From Gammaproteobacteria bacterium (GTDB taxonomy: Bacteria > Pseudomonadota > Gammaproteobacteria > S144-34), in assembly GCA_026989495.1 (NCBI GenBank), contig JALSJE010000094.1, positions 1 to 55,114 of the forward strand: a DNA stretch of 55,114 bases, in the 5' to 3' direction. Below the pieces are notes generated by a model. That model was not told the DNA's origin, did no database searches, and saw only the letters and a program-made list of their open reading frames with translations. Positions 37,342 through 48,069 of this stretch are shown piece by piece (within the stretch, counting starts at the first letter, position 1; each line of letters opens with the position of its first letter). Made by a program: the position numbers and the translations under genes.

Positions 37342-37407
37342 CGGTGCGGCGGCTATTCTAGCCGAGCCCCATGACGCGGGCGCGCAACGGGGCGCGTCCG
37401 CGCGGCC

Positions 37408-39345
<1,938 letters not shown>

Positions 39346-39417
39346 CTTCCTTCTCCGTTCTCCGGTTTCGTTTCGCTACGCGGTCCGGCCGGCCGCTGCC
39401 GGCCCTGCTGCTGGCAT

Positions 39418-39445
39418 AAGTGGGCGCGCCGGCGGAGGTTTCAAG
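39418..39445 (-). promoter_or_regulatory. Sigma-32-type heat-shock promoter of dnaK
   Basis: CTTGAAA (39445-39439), 13 bp, then GCCCACTT (39425-39418), against the consensus CTTGAAA-N11-16-CCCCATNT. The -35 contains the grpE stop codon. Predicted start about 65 nt before dnaK. Confidence 0.65.
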
Positions 39446-40208
39446 CCCCGCCCGTCTGCCCGGCCGCCCGGCCGCCGTCCTCCCCGCCGCTGCGCGGGCG
39501 GGCGACGATCACCATGGCGGGCCGCAGGAGCCGGTCGTGGAGCCGATAGCCCTTCTGCACCACGTGCAGGATGGTGTTGGCGGGCCTGTCCGACTCCTGG
39601 GTGGCCATGGCCTCGTGGAGCTGGGGATCGAAGGGCGTGCCCGGTTCCGGGCAGACCTCCTTCACGCCGAACTTCTCCAGGGCCTGGGTGAGAAGCTTGA
39701 GTGTGAGCTCGGTGCCCTCGACCAGCTTGTCCAGCAGCGCGGCCACGTCGCTGTGGTCCTGGCGGGCGGCCTGCAGCCCCAGCTCGAGGCTGTCGCGCAC
39801 GGGCAGCAGCGCCTCGACGAACCGCTCCAGCGCGTAGCGCCGGGCCTGCTCCACGTCGCGCTCGGCGCGCCGGCGCACGTTCTCCGCCTCGGCCCGCGCG
39901 CGCAGGTACTCGTCCCAGTGCTCGTCGGCCTTGCGGCGCGCGGCCTCGAGCTCGCGGCGCAGGGCCTCCACGTCCTCGGGCGGCGCCGTGTCCGCGCCAG
40001 CCGCCTTGCCGGGGCCGGGCGTCGCGGACCCGGGATCGGGACCAGTGCCGGTGGCGCTCCATCCCGCCTGCGGCTGCTGCGAAGCGCCCCGCGACTGCGC
40101 GCTGCGCGCGCCCGTGTCCGCGCCGCCCGCATTGCCGGCGCTCCCGGCCTCCGCCCCAGCGGCCTCCGCGGCCTCGGGGAGCGTCTCCGTCTTCTCCTGC
40201 TCTGCCAT
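39441..40208 (-). CDS. grpE: Nucleotide exchange factor GrpE
   Basis: 255 residues from the ATG at 40208 (MAEQEKTETL), with AGGAGGT upstream. Longer than typical GrpE because of an Ala/Gly-rich N-terminal extension of about 85 residues, probably disordered. A long coiled coil (about 95-150) follows, then the beta domain with PFDPQLHEAMATQES and ILHVVQKGYRLHDRLLRPAMVIVA. Exchanges ADP on DnaK. Second gene after hrcA; a 10-bp-stem hairpin (40228-40260) lies in the 72-bp gap. Confidence 0.95.
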   Translation of the reverse strand: MAEQEKTETLPEAAEAAGAEAGSAGNAGGADTGARSAQSRGASQQPQAGWSATGTGPDPGSATPGPGKAAGADTAPPEDVEALRRELEAARRKADEHWDEYLRARAEAENVRRRAERDVEQARRYALERFVEALLPVRDSLELGLQAARQDHSDVAALLDKLVEGTELTLKLLTQALEKFGVKEVCPEPGTPFDPQLHEAMATQESDRPANTILHVVQKGYRLHDRLLRPAMVIVARPRSGGEDGGRAAGQTGGA

Positions 40209-40280
40209 CGTCTGCCTACCTCCTGCGGCGCCCGCGCACGGCAAAGGCCCGCGCGGGCGCGGTCAGTCGCGATATGGGGC

Positions 40281-41348
40281 TCAGGCCCGGGGATTCAAGG
40301 CCGCGCCCAGGAGGCGGGCGGTGACGTCCACGATGGGGATGACCCGGTCATAGGCCATGCGCGTGGGGCCGATCACGCCGAGCACCCCCACCACGCGGCC
40401 GTCCACCCGGTAGGGCGCGCTCACCACGCTGCACTCGCCCAGCGGCTCGTAGCCGGACTCCTCGCCGATGAAGATGCGCACGCCGTCGGCACGCACGCAG
40501 CGGTCGAGGAGGCCGAGCAGCTCGCGCTTGTGCTCGAAGGCCTCGAAGAGCTGGCGCAGCTTGTCCACGTCGGAGAGCTCGCGGAAGCCCATGAGCTGTG
40601 TCTCGCCGGAGACGACACAGTCCTCCTCGCTCTCCGGCGGTGCCGCCAGCGCGCGCCGCCCCATCTCGATGGCCTCCTCCATGAGGCGGCTCATGTGGGC
40701 GCGCGTCTCCTCCATGTCCTGCACCAGGCGGTTGCGGATCTCCTCCAGGGTGAGCCCCGCGAAGTGCTCGTTGAGGTAGTTGCTGATGCGCTGGAGCTCC
40801 TCCGCCCCGTAGGGGCGCCCGGTCTCGATGACGCGGTTCTGCACCTCGCGCTCGTCCACCACGAGGATCGCCAGCGCCCGGTTGCCCGACAGCGGCAGGA
40901 ACTCCACCTGGCGCAGCGAGCGGAACTCCGTGCGCGGCACGGTCACCACGCCCGCCATGCGCGTGACCTCGCTCAGGATCCCGGAGGCGCGCTCGGCGAG
41001 CTCGTGCGGATCGGACCCCGCGGCGGCCTCCTCGATCTCGGCCTGGAGGCGGCGCACCTGGCCCGGCGCCAGCGGCTCGACCTTGAGCAGGCTGTCGATG
41101 AAGAAGCGGTAGCCCCGCACGGTGGGGACGCGGCCGGCGGAGGTGTGGGGCGAGCGCACCAGCCCCATCTCCTCCAGGTCCGCCATGACGTTGCGCACGG
41201 TGGCGGCGCTGATGTCCAGGCCCGACTCGCGCGCGAGCGTGCGCGAGCCCACCGGCTCGCCCTCGCGGATGTAGCGTTCCACGAGGACCTTGAGCAGGTG
41301 CTGGGCCCGCTCGGAGAGGGGATACTGGAGCTCGCCGTGGACGCCCAT
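40281..41348 (-). CDS. hrcA: Heat-inducible transcription repressor HrcA
   Basis: 355 residues. The N-terminal winged helix contains GSRTLARESGLDISAATVRNVMADLEEMGLV and SPHTSAGRVPTVRGYRFFID. The C-terminal GAF-like domain ends IGPTRMAYDRVIPIVDVTARLL. It binds the CIRCE operator, a perfect copy of which sits 16 bp upstream of its own start, so it represses itself and probably grpE and dnaK by read-through. HrcA/CIRCE together with a sigma-32-like dnaK promoter implies dual heat-shock control. Confidence 0.96.
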   Translation of the reverse strand: MGVHGELQYPLSERAQHLLKVLVERYIREGEPVGSRTLARESGLDISAATVRNVMADLEEMGLVRSPHTSAGRVPTVRGYRFFIDSLLKVEPLAPGQVRRLQAEIEEAAAGSDPHELAERASGILSEVTRMAGVVTVPRTEFRSLRQVEFLPLSGNRALAILVVDEREVQNRVIETGRPYGAEELQRISNYLNEHFAGLTLEEIRNRLVQDMEETRAHMSRLMEEAIEMGRRALAAPPESEEDCVVSGETQLMGFRELSDVDKLRQLFEAFEHKRELLGLLDRCVRADGVRIFIGEESGYEPLGECSVVSAPYRVDGRVVGVLGVIGPTRMAYDRVIPIVDVTARLLGAALNPRA

Positions 41349-41363
41349 GCCGCCGCCCTGCTG

Positions 41364-41390
41364 TTAGCACTCCGATCTTCCGAGTGCTAA
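41364..41390. promoter_or_regulatory. CIRCE operator
   Basis: Perfect TTAGCACTC-N9-GAGTGCTAA. It overlaps the predicted transcription start of hrcA. Confidence 0.97.
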
Positions 41391-41394
41391 TCGC

Positions 41395-41424
41395 ACGATA
41401 GCAGCGCAGACGGCGCGCTGTCAA
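41395..41424 (-). promoter_or_regulatory. hrcA promoter
   Basis: TTGACA (41424-41419), 18 bp, TATCGT (41400-41395); predicted start near 41388, the first bases of CIRCE. Confidence 0.75.
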
Positions 41425-41494
41425 GCGAATCTCCTGGCACAGGAGCACGCAACGTGCTAAGTTTGATCGACTTTTTCCTCCAGGGGGAGCGGGC

Positions 41495-42370
41495 ATGGCC
41501 GCCGGGGGGTTCCGCCGCATCGGCCTCATCGCCAAGCGCGACGATCCCGCCGTGCCGAAGACGCTGGCGCGGGTGGCGGACTTCCTGCGTGCATGCGGCT
41601 GCGAGCTCCTCGCCGACGAGGCCACCGCCGCCCAGGCGCCGGACCTGGCGGTCACGGTCTGCCCGCCGGGCCGCCTCGGCTGCGAGGCCGACCTCGTGGT
41701 GGTGGTGGGCGGCGACGGCACCTTCCTCCACGCCGCGCGCGCGGTGGCCGACGCCGGGGTGCCCCTTGTCGGCGTGAACCTGGGCCGCCTCGGCTTCCTG
41801 GTGGACGTCTCGCCGGAGGAGATCCCGGAGCGGCTGGGCGAGGTGCTCGCGGGCCACTACGTCGAGGACCGCCGCGCCCTCCTCCATGCCCGGGTGGTGC
41901 GCGCGGGCCAGCTTCTGCACGAGTCCGATGCCCTCAACGACGTGGTGGTCCACAAGGCGGACGTGGCCCGCATGCTCGAGGTGGAGACCTATATCGACGG
42001 CCGCTTTGTCTGCGCCCAGCGGGCCGACGGGCTCATCGTCTCCACCCCCACGGGCTCCACCGCCTACGCCCTCTCCGGCGGAGGACCCATCCTGCACCCG
42101 GCCCTCGACGCCCTGGTGCTGGTGCCGATCTGCCCCCACACCCTCAGCAACCGGCCCATCGTGGTGAACGGAGCAAGCCGCGTGGAGATCGTGGTCGGAG
42201 GGTGGCACCACCCGGACGCGGCCGTGACCTGCGACGGGCAGGACCTCTACCACCTCCAGCCGGGCGACCGCATCGAGGTGGCCCGCCGCGACCCGCCGGT
42301 GCGGCTGATCCACCCGCCGGGCTACGATCCCTTCGAGATCCTGCGGCGCAAGCTCGGCTGGGCGCGCTGA
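41495..42370 (+). CDS. nadK: NAD kinase
   Basis: 291 residues. Phosphorylates NAD to NADP. The GGDGT motif is at 72-76, the NxE-type segment appears as ALNDVVVHK near residue 150, and TPTGSTAYALSGGGPI near residue 188 completes the NAD/ATP site. ATG at 41495 with AGGGGGAG upstream. The divergent neighbour hrcA shares the 146-bp intergenic region, which holds CIRCE and an AGCACG-CAA-CGTGCT inverted repeat at 41444-41458. Confidence 0.96.
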   Translation: MAAGGFRRIGLIAKRDDPAVPKTLARVADFLRACGCELLADEATAAQAPDLAVTVCPPGRLGCEADLVVVVGGDGTFLHAARAVADAGVPLVGVNLGRLGFLVDVSPEEIPERLGEVLAGHYVEDRRALLHARVVRAGQLLHESDALNDVVVHKADVARMLEVETYIDGRFVCAQRADGLIVSTPTGSTAYALSGGGPILHPALDALVLVPICPHTLSNRPIVVNGASRVEIVVGGWHHPDAAVTCDGQDLYHLQPGDRIEVARRDPPVRLIHPPGYDPFEILRRKLGWAR

Positions 42371-42417
42371 GCCGGATGCCCTCTTGCGCTTCGCGCGCGG
42401 GCCTCTACCATCAGGGC

Positions 42418-44118
42418 GTGCTCACTCATCTCAGCCTGCGCGACCTCGCCATCGTCGAGCGCCTGGAGCTCGACCTCGCCCCGGGCATGACGGCCATCAC
42501 CGGTGAGACCGGGGCGGGGAAATCCATCCTGGTGGACGCGGTGGGCCTGGCCCTGGGCGACCGGGCCGGGGCGGGGCTGGTGCGCGCCGGGGCCGAGCGC
42601 GCCGAGGTGAGCCTGGTCTTCGACCTCGCCGCCGCGCCCGAGGCCCGGGCGTGGCTCGCCGAGCAGGCGCTGGACGAGGGCGACGAGCTCGTCATCCGCC
42701 GCACGGTGGGCGCCGACGGGCGCTCGCGGGGCTGGATCAACGGGCGCCCTGCCACCATGCAGCTCCTCCAGGCCCTGGGCGAGCGGCTGGTGGACATCCA
42801 CGGCCAGCACGCCCACCAGTCCCTCGCGCGCGCCGACACCCAGCGCGAGCTGCTCGACGCCCACGGCGGCCATGGGGCGTTGCGCGCGGAAGTGGCCGAG
42901 GCCTGGGACCGCTGGCAGGCCGCCCGCCGCGCGCTCGCGGCCCTCGAGGGGGCCGGCGGGAGCCGGGACGAGCGCCTCGACCTGCTCCGCTACCAGGTCC
43001 AGGAGCTGGACGGAATCGGGCTGGACGCCGAAGGCATCGCCGCCCTGGAGGCCGAGCACAGGCGCCTGGCTCATGCGGGCCGGCTGCTGGCGGGCGCGCA
43101 GGCCGCGCTGGAGCGCCTCTACGAGGCCGACGAGGCCAGCGCCCACGCGCTGCTCGCCCGCGCCGCCGCCGAGATCGAGGCCCTCGCCGGCCTGGACCCG
43201 GCGCTCGCGCCCGTGCGCGAGCTTCTCGAAGAGGCCCTGATCCGGGTGGGGGAGGCGGCGGACTCCCTGCGGGACTACGCCGAGGGCCTCGAGCTCGACC
43301 CGGCGGCGCTGGCCGAGGCCGAGCGGCGGCTGGGCGAGCTCCACGACCTCGCACGCAAGCACCGCGTGCAGCCCGCGGAGCTCCCGGCGGTGCTGGAGCG
43401 GCTGCGGTCCGAGCTGGCGGAGCTCGAGTCCGCCGGTGAGCGCCTCTCGGCCCTGCGGGCGGAGACGGCCGCGGCGGAGGCGGCCTGGCGCGAAGCGGCG
43501 GCTCGGCTCACCGAGGCGCGGCGGCGCACGGCCACGACGCTCTCGGAGGCGGTCAGCGCCGCCATGGGAGAGCTCGGCATGCCCGGCGGGCGCTTCGAGG
43601 TGACGGTCTCGCCCGCCCGGACCCCCGCGCGCCACGGGGCCGACACGGTGGTCTTCCTCGTCACCGCCAACCCGGGCCAGCCGGCCCGGCCGCTGGCGCG
43701 GGTGGCCTCCGGCGGCGAGCTCGCCCGCATCGCGCTCGCCTTCCAGATGATCGCGGCCGAGGCGAGCCCCATCCCCTGCCTGATCTTCGACGAGGTGGAC
43801 AGCGGCGTGGGCGGGCGCGTGGCCGAGATCGTCGGGCGTGAGCTCCGGCGCCTGGGCGAGCGGCGGCAGGTGCTGTGCGTGACGCACCTGCCCCAGGTGG
43901 CCGCCTGCGCCCATCACCAGGTGCGGGTGGAGAAGACGGTCGTGGGGGAGCGGACCCGCGTCGCCGTGGCCCCGCTGGCAGGCGAGGGCCGCGTGGAGGA
44001 GATCGCCCGCATGCTGGGGGGCGTGGAGATCACCGAGCGCACCCGCGCCCACGCGCGCGAGATGCTGGAGCGGGCCGCCGCCGGCCCGGGAGACGGGCGC
44101 GGCCGCCGCCGCGCCTAG
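42418..44118 (+). CDS. recN: DNA repair protein RecN
   Basis: 566 residues from the GTG at 42418, where the N terminus (VLTHLSLRDLAIVERLEL) aligns with RecN. An in-frame ATG at 42376, 5 bp after nadK, would add 14 unrelated residues. SMC-like ATPase for double-strand-break repair. Walker A GETGAGKS at 29-36, long coiled-coil arms (about 150-350), signature RVASGGELARIALAFQ and Walker B CLIFDEVDSGVGG. Its TAG overlaps the convergent fur stop in a shared CTAG. Confidence 0.95.
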   Translation: MLTHLSLRDLAIVERLELDLAPGMTAITGETGAGKSILVDAVGLALGDRAGAGLVRAGAERAEVSLVFDLAAAPEARAWLAEQALDEGDELVIRRTVGADGRSRGWINGRPATMQLLQALGERLVDIHGQHAHQSLARADTQRELLDAHGGHGALRAEVAEAWDRWQAARRALAALEGAGGSRDERLDLLRYQVQELDGIGLDAEGIAALEAEHRRLAHAGRLLAGAQAALERLYEADEASAHALLARAAAEIEALAGLDPALAPVRELLEEALIRVGEAADSLRDYAEGLELDPAALAEAERRLGELHDLARKHRVQPAELPAVLERLRSELAELESAGERLSALRAETAAAEAAWREAAARLTEARRRTATTLSEAVSAAMGELGMPGGRFEVTVSPARTPARHGADTVVFLVTANPGQPARPLARVASGGELARIALAFQMIAAEASPIPCLIFDEVDSGVGGRVAEIVGRELRRLGERRQVLCVTHLPQVAACAHHQVRVEKTVVGERTRVAVAPLAGEGRVEEIARMLGGVEITERTRAHAREMLERAAAGPGDGRGRRRA

Positions 44119-44549
44119 CCTTCCTCCGCCCGGGCGCGGCAGTCGGGGCAGATGCCGTAGATGTAGAGGCAGTGGTCGGTCATCTCGTAGCCGGCCTTCT
44201 CGGCGATGGCCCGCTGGCGTGCCTCGATGGTCTCGTCCACGAACTCGTCCACACGCCCGCAGCGCACGCACACGATGTGGTCGTGGTGGCCGCCGGCGTT
44301 GAGCTCGAAGACCGAGTGTCCGCCCTCGAAATGATGGCGCGTGACCAGTCCCGCCTGCTCGAACTGGGTGAGCACCCGGTAGACCGTGGCCAGCCCGATC
44401 TCCTCGCCCGCGTCCATGAGGGCCTTGTAGACGTCCTCGGCGCTCATGTGCCGCTGCTCTTCCTGCGCGCAGCGCTCGAGGATCTCGAGGATCTTCATCC
44501 GCGGCAGGGTGACCTTGAGCCCCGCCTTGCGCAGATCCTGTGACTCCAC
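44115..44549 (-). CDS. fur: Ferric uptake regulator
   Basis: 144 residues from the GTG at 44549 with GGGGGAG upstream. Iron-responsive repressor. The winged helix includes GLKVTLPRMKILEIL and GLATVYRVLTQFEQAGLV. Metal sites are visible in HFEGGHSVFELN, HHDHIVCVRCGRVDEF and the C-terminal YGICPDCRA with its CxxC. Divergent from bamE, an arrangement common in gammaproteobacteria. Confidence 0.96.
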   Translation of the reverse strand: MESQDLRKAGLKVTLPRMKILEILERCAQEEQRHMSAEDVYKALMDAGEEIGLATVYRVLTQFEQAGLVTRHHFEGGHSVFELNAGGHHDHIVCVRCGRVDEFVDETIEARQRAIAEKAGYEMTDHCLYIYGICPDCRARAEEG

Positions 44550-44629
44550 GGCTCCCCCTCCTCCGCCTCTGCGACGGCGCGCCGGTTCTGCTAACATGCG
44601 CGGCCGATGCGAACCGCACACCCCTTCAA

Positions 44630-45058
44630 ATGAAAAAGCTTCTCATTGCTCTCGCCATCTTTGCAAGCGTAGCGGGATGCTCGGTCTACAGGATCGACGT
44701 CGCCCAGGGGAATATCCTCACCCAGGAGATGGTCGACCGGCTCGAGCCGGGCATGACCCGGCGCCAGGTGCGGGCCATCATGGGCACGCCGGTCCTGCGC
44801 GATCCCTTCCACGCCGACCGCTGGGACTACGTCTACTGGTTCCAGCCGGGCGGAGGCGAGCCCGAGCGGCGCCGCGTGGCGCTCTTCTTCGAAAACGACC
44901 GTCTGGTGCGCATCGAGGGCGATCTCCGGCCGAGGCCGGAAGGGGAGGCCGAGCCCGTGCCTGCCCCGACCGAGCACAAGGTGGAAGGGCCGGCGAAGGA
45001 GGAGAAGGGATGGCTGCGGCGCCTGTGGGAGCGCATCCGGCCCGGCGGCGGGGACTGA
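44630..45058 (+). CDS. bamE: Outer membrane protein assembly factor BamE
   Basis: 142 residues from the ATG at 44630. Lipoprotein signal with lipobox SVAGC (Cys18). Family signature YRIDVAQGNILTQEMVDRLEPGMTRRQVRAIMGTP, then DPFHADRWDYVYWF. It stabilises the BAM complex that inserts outer-membrane beta-barrels. The C-terminal 40 residues are charged and Pro-rich. No clear Shine-Dalgarno; a possible -10 (TAACAT, 44592-44597) gives a short leader. Confidence 0.93.
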   Translation: MKKLLIALAIFASVAGCSVYRIDVAQGNILTQEMVDRLEPGMTRRQVRAIMGTPVLRDPFHADRWDYVYWFQPGGGEPERRRVALFFENDRLVRIEGDLRPRPEGEAEPVPAPTEHKVEGPAKEEKGWLRRLWERIRPGGGD

Positions 45059-45210
45059 GCCACGGCGCAGCACAGGCCGCCGACGAGCGCGAGCGTCGGT
45101 CCTCGCGTCCCGCGCAGACCGCCTCCCCGGCCTCGATCCCACCGCGCGCAGCGCTGCCTCCCTCGCAGAGGTTGCACGTCACCGGATAGGGCTCGGGCGC
45201 CCGGGCCGGG

Positions 45211-45525
45211 CTAGCCTGTCGGGCGGCCGCCCCTGGCCGCGGCGCGCTGGCGGCGCACCTCCTTGGGGTCGGCGATGAGGGGGCGGTAGATCTCGACCCG
45301 GTCGCCGTCGCGCAGGGGCTGGTTCAGCCTGGTGACCCTGCCCCAGATCCCGACCTTGTTGCGCCCGCCCAGGTCGATCTCGGGGAAGCGCTCCAGCACC
45401 CCCGAGCGGCGGACGGCTTCCTCCACCGTGGCCCCCGCCTCCAGCTCCACCGGCAGCAGCACCTGCACGTCGGGGCGCGCATAGGCCACCTCCACATGGA
45501 TGCGCTCAGGCGACGGGCTGTCCAT
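45211..45525 (-). CDS. rnfH: RnfH family (UPF0125) protein
   Basis: 104 residues from the ATG at 45525, overlapping ratA by 20 bp. Ubiquitin-like beta-grasp protein: [62 protein letters not shown]. Also called RatB. Function is not settled. From 45059 to 45210, between this gene and bamE, I see nothing. Confidence 0.9.
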   Translation of the reverse strand: MDSPSPERIHVEVAYARPDVQVLLPVELEAGATVEEAVRRSGVLERFPEIDLGGRNKVGIWGRVTRLNQPLRDGDRVEIYRPLIADPKEVRRQRAAARGGRPTG

Positions 45526-45949
45526 AGACCCGCTCCGCGCGGCGGCAGAAGGCATCCACCAGCGAATTGGCGATCTGCTGGAAGACCGGCCCCACCAGCA
45601 GCGAGAGGGCGGCGCTGGCGAACTCGAAGTCCAGGTCCAGGGCCACCCGGCAGCCCTGGTCGTCGATGGGATCGAAGCGCCAGAAGCCCTCCAGGTGCCG
45701 GAAGGGCCCCTCCAGCAGACGCATCTCGATCATCTTGTGGCGCTGGAGGCGGTTGAGCGTGGTGAAGGACTTGCGCACCCCTCCCTTGGCGATCTCGATG
45801 GTGGCGCGCACCTCGTCCTCCGTACGCGAGTGCACCCTGGTCGAGGCGCACCATGGCAGGAAGTCCGGATAGGACTCGATGTCGTCCACCAGCGCGAACA
45901 TCTGCGCTGGAGTATAGGGCACGAGGGCGCTGCGGTTGATGGTTGGCAT
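45506..45949 (-). CDS. ratA: RatA/Coq10-type START-domain protein
   Basis: 147 residues. Polyketide-cyclase/START-like fold: [29 protein letters not shown] near the N terminus, then [36 protein letters not shown]. In E. coli RatA was described as blocking 70S assembly; the family also resembles Coq10 ubiquinone-binding proteins. It starts 3 bp after the NSS transporter stop. Confidence 0.92.
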   Translation of the reverse strand: MPTINRSALVPYTPAQMFALVDDIESYPDFLPWCASTRVHSRTEDEVRATIEIAKGGVRKSFTTLNRLQRHKMIEMRLLEGPFRHLEGFWRFDPIDDQGCRVALDLDFEFASAALSLLVGPVFQQIANSLVDAFCRRAERVYGQPVA

Positions 45950-45952
45950 GCT

Positions 45953-47308
45953 TCAGCCGAAGACGCCGATCACGTTCAGGAACACGAGCACGATGCCCGC
46001 CGGGGCCACATAGCGCAGCACCACGTGCCAGAGGCGGAAAGGCCCGCCTGCGAGCTCGATCTCCTCGCGCAGGCTCGCCTCGCGCATCACCCAGGCGGCG
46101 AAGAGCGCGATGGCGAGCCCGCCGAGCGGCAGCATGATGTTGGAGGTGAGGTAGTCGAGCAGGTCGAAGAAGGTACGGCCCCAGAGCGTGATTTCGCTCC
46201 AGGCGTTGAAAGAGAGTATGGTGCCGATGCCGAGCAGCCAGGCCACCGTGCCGGCCCACACCGCCGCCTCCACCCGGCGCATACTGCGGTTCTCGACGAG
46301 CCAGGCCACCGCCGGCTCGATGAGCGAAATGGCCGAGGTCCAGGCCGCGAACACCAGCAGCAGGAAGAAGAGGCTGCCGAAGAAGGCGCCTGCGGGCATG
46401 TGGCCGAAGGCGAGCGCCAGGGTCTTGAAGATGAGGCTCGGGCCCTGGTCCGGCGCGAGCCCCTCGCCGAAGACGATGGGGAAGATGGCGAGCCCCGCGA
46501 GCAGCGCCACCAGCGTGTCCGACATGGCCACCGTGAAGGTGGTGCGCGGAATGGAGGCGTGCTGCGGCAGGTAGGAGCCATACATCATGATGGCCCCCAT
46601 CCCCAGGCTGAGGCTGAAGAAGGCCTGGCCCATGGCCGCGAGCACGGCCTCGCCGGTGAGCTTCGAGAAGTCCGGCCGGAACAGGAAGGCGACCGCCCGA
46701 CCGAACTGGCCCTGGGCCATGGCATAGCCCACGAGCAGGAGCAGCAGCAGGAAGAGGGCCGGCATGAGGAAGCGCACGGCGCGCTCGAGGCCGTGCTCCA
46801 CACCGCGGGCCACCACCACCATGGTGAGCGCCATGAAGAGGGTGTGCCAGGCGAGCAGCCGCTCGGGATCGGCCACCAGCGCGCCGAAGACCTCGGCCAC
46901 GCCCTCCGGCGTGATGCCGTCGAAGACGCCCACCGCCGCGCGCACCGTGTAGGCCAGCGTCCAGCCGGCGATGACGCTGTAGTAGGAGAGGATCAGGAAG
47001 CCGGCGACGATGCCGGCCCAGCCGATCAGGGTCCAGAAGCGGCTGCTGCGCTCCTCCTCGCACAGGATGCGCATGGTGTTGACCGGGCTGTGGCGTCCGC
47101 GGCGGCCCAGCATCACCTCGGCCATCATCACCGGCCAGCCGATCACCAGCACGCACAGCAGGTAGACGAGGACGAAGGCCCCGCCTCCGTTCTCGCCCGC
47201 CATGTACGGGAACTTCCAGACGTTGCCGAGGCCGACCGCCGAGCCCGTGGCCGCCAGCACGAAGGCGATCCGCGAGGACCAGTGGCCATGCATGGAGGCG
47301 CGAGCCAT
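45953..47308 (-). CDS. Sodium-dependent transporter, NSS (SNF) family
   Basis: 451 residues, 11-12 membrane helices, LeuT fold. The N terminus has the family signature [36 protein letters not shown], including the sodium-binding backbone of helix 1. Helix 6 has [21 protein letters not shown] small amino acid is the expected substrate. Its usual neighbours smpB and ratA are normally adjacent; here the transporter lies between and probably leads the ratA-rnfH transcript. Confidence 0.93.
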   Translation of the reverse strand: MARASMHGHWSSRIAFVLAATGSAVGLGNVWKFPYMAGENGGGAFVLVYLLCVLVIGWPVMMAEVMLGRRGRHSPVNTMRILCEEERSSRFWTLIGWAGIVAGFLILSYYSVIAGWTLAYTVRAAVGVFDGITPEGVAEVFGALVADPERLLAWHTLFMALTMVVVARGVEHGLERAVRFLMPALFLLLLLLVGYAMAQGQFGRAVAFLFRPDFSKLTGEAVLAAMGQAFFSLSLGMGAIMMYGSYLPQHASIPRTTFTVAMSDTLVALLAGLAIFPIVFGEGLAPDQGPSLIFKTLALAFGHMPAGAFFGSLFFLLLVFAAWTSAISLIEPAVAWLVENRSMRRVEAAVWAGTVAWLLGIGTILSFNAWSEITLWGRTFFDLLDYLTSNIMLPLGGLAIALFAAWVMREASLREEIELAGGPFRLWHVVLRYVAPAGIVLVFLNVIGVFG

Positions 47309-47454
47309 GGGCGTACCCCCCTTGCCGCTTCTTGTGCTTCTCCCCGGGCGCAGGGCCTGCGCCGCCGCAGGCGACCCGACCGTGGGCGGCCGCCATTCTG
47401 AGGCAAATCAGCCACCTGCTCAACTTCACGCGGCCCCGCCCGCGCACCGGCCGC

Positions 47455-47460
47455 TATAAT
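47455..47460 (+). promoter_or_regulatory. -10 element of smpB
   Basis: Perfect TATAAT ending 6 bp before the smpB ATG, so transcription should start at or next to the start codon. No good -35 was found. Confidence 0.55.
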
Positions 47461-47466
47461 GGGCCG

Positions 47467-47958
47467 ATGAGCAGAAAGGGGAAGCAGAAGAAGGGCAAGG
47501 GCGAGCCCTCCGCCACCATCGCCGTCAACCGCAAGGCACGCCACGACTTCTCCATCGAGGAGCGGCTCGAGGCGGGCATCGTGCTGGAGGGCTGGGAGGT
47601 GAAGGCGCTGCGCGCGGGCCGCGTGCAGCTCAAGGAGAGCTACGTGCTCCTCAAGGACGGCGAGGCCTGGCTGTTCGGCGCCCACATCTCGCCCCTGCCC
47701 TCGGCCTCCACCCACGTGCAGCCCGATCCCACCCGCACGCGCAAGCTCCTGCTCCACCGCAGTGAGATCGCGCGTCTCACGGGCGCGGTGGAGCGGCGCG
47801 GCTACACGGTGGTGCCGCTCTCCATGTACTGGAAGCGGGGCAAGGCCAAGGTGGAGATCGCCCTGGCCCGCGGCCGCAAGCAGCACGACAAGCGGGCCGT
47901 GGCCAAGGAGCGCGACTGGCAGCGGGAGAAGGCACGGCTGCTCAAGTCCGGCGCCTGA
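47467..47958 (+). CDS. smpB: SsrA-binding protein SmpB
   Basis: 163 residues from the ATG at 47467. Binds tmRNA for trans-translation. Motifs: [47 protein letters not shown] and the C-terminal basic [24 protein letters not shown]. The upstream frame back to 47332 is non-coding. The closely placed TATAAT predicts a leaderless mRNA. Confidence 0.96.
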   Translation: MSRKGKQKKGKGEPSATIAVNRKARHDFSIEERLEAGIVLEGWEVKALRAGRVQLKESYVLLKDGEAWLFGAHISPLPSASTHVQPDPTRTRKLLLHRSEIARLTGAVERRGYTVVPLSMYWKRGKAKVEIALARGRKQHDKRAVAKERDWQREKARLLKSGA

Positions 47959-47982
47959 CCGCCACGCGCCGCAGCCCCGGCA

Positions 47983-48017
47983 GGACTCTGGATCGCTCCG
48001 CTGCGCGGATCGGCCAG
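47983..48017 (+). repeat. Partial copy of repeat R1 (left stem only)
   Basis: GGACTCTGGATC, then CTCCGCTGCGCGGATCGGCCAG: a degenerate match to the first stem of R1, between the convergent smpB and uvrB genes. The rest of the element is absent. Confidence 0.55.
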
Positions 48018-48069
48018 GTCGGTGTGCGGACGCGGCCATGCGGCGGATCGGCGCGGAACCCCCCGGGAC

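Noticed and set aside
42371-42417. recN start at the ATG 42376
   Set aside because: It adds 14 residues with no family similarity; GTG 42418 aligns with the RecN N terminus. The choice remains uncertain because GTG 42418 lacks a strong Shine-Dalgarno.
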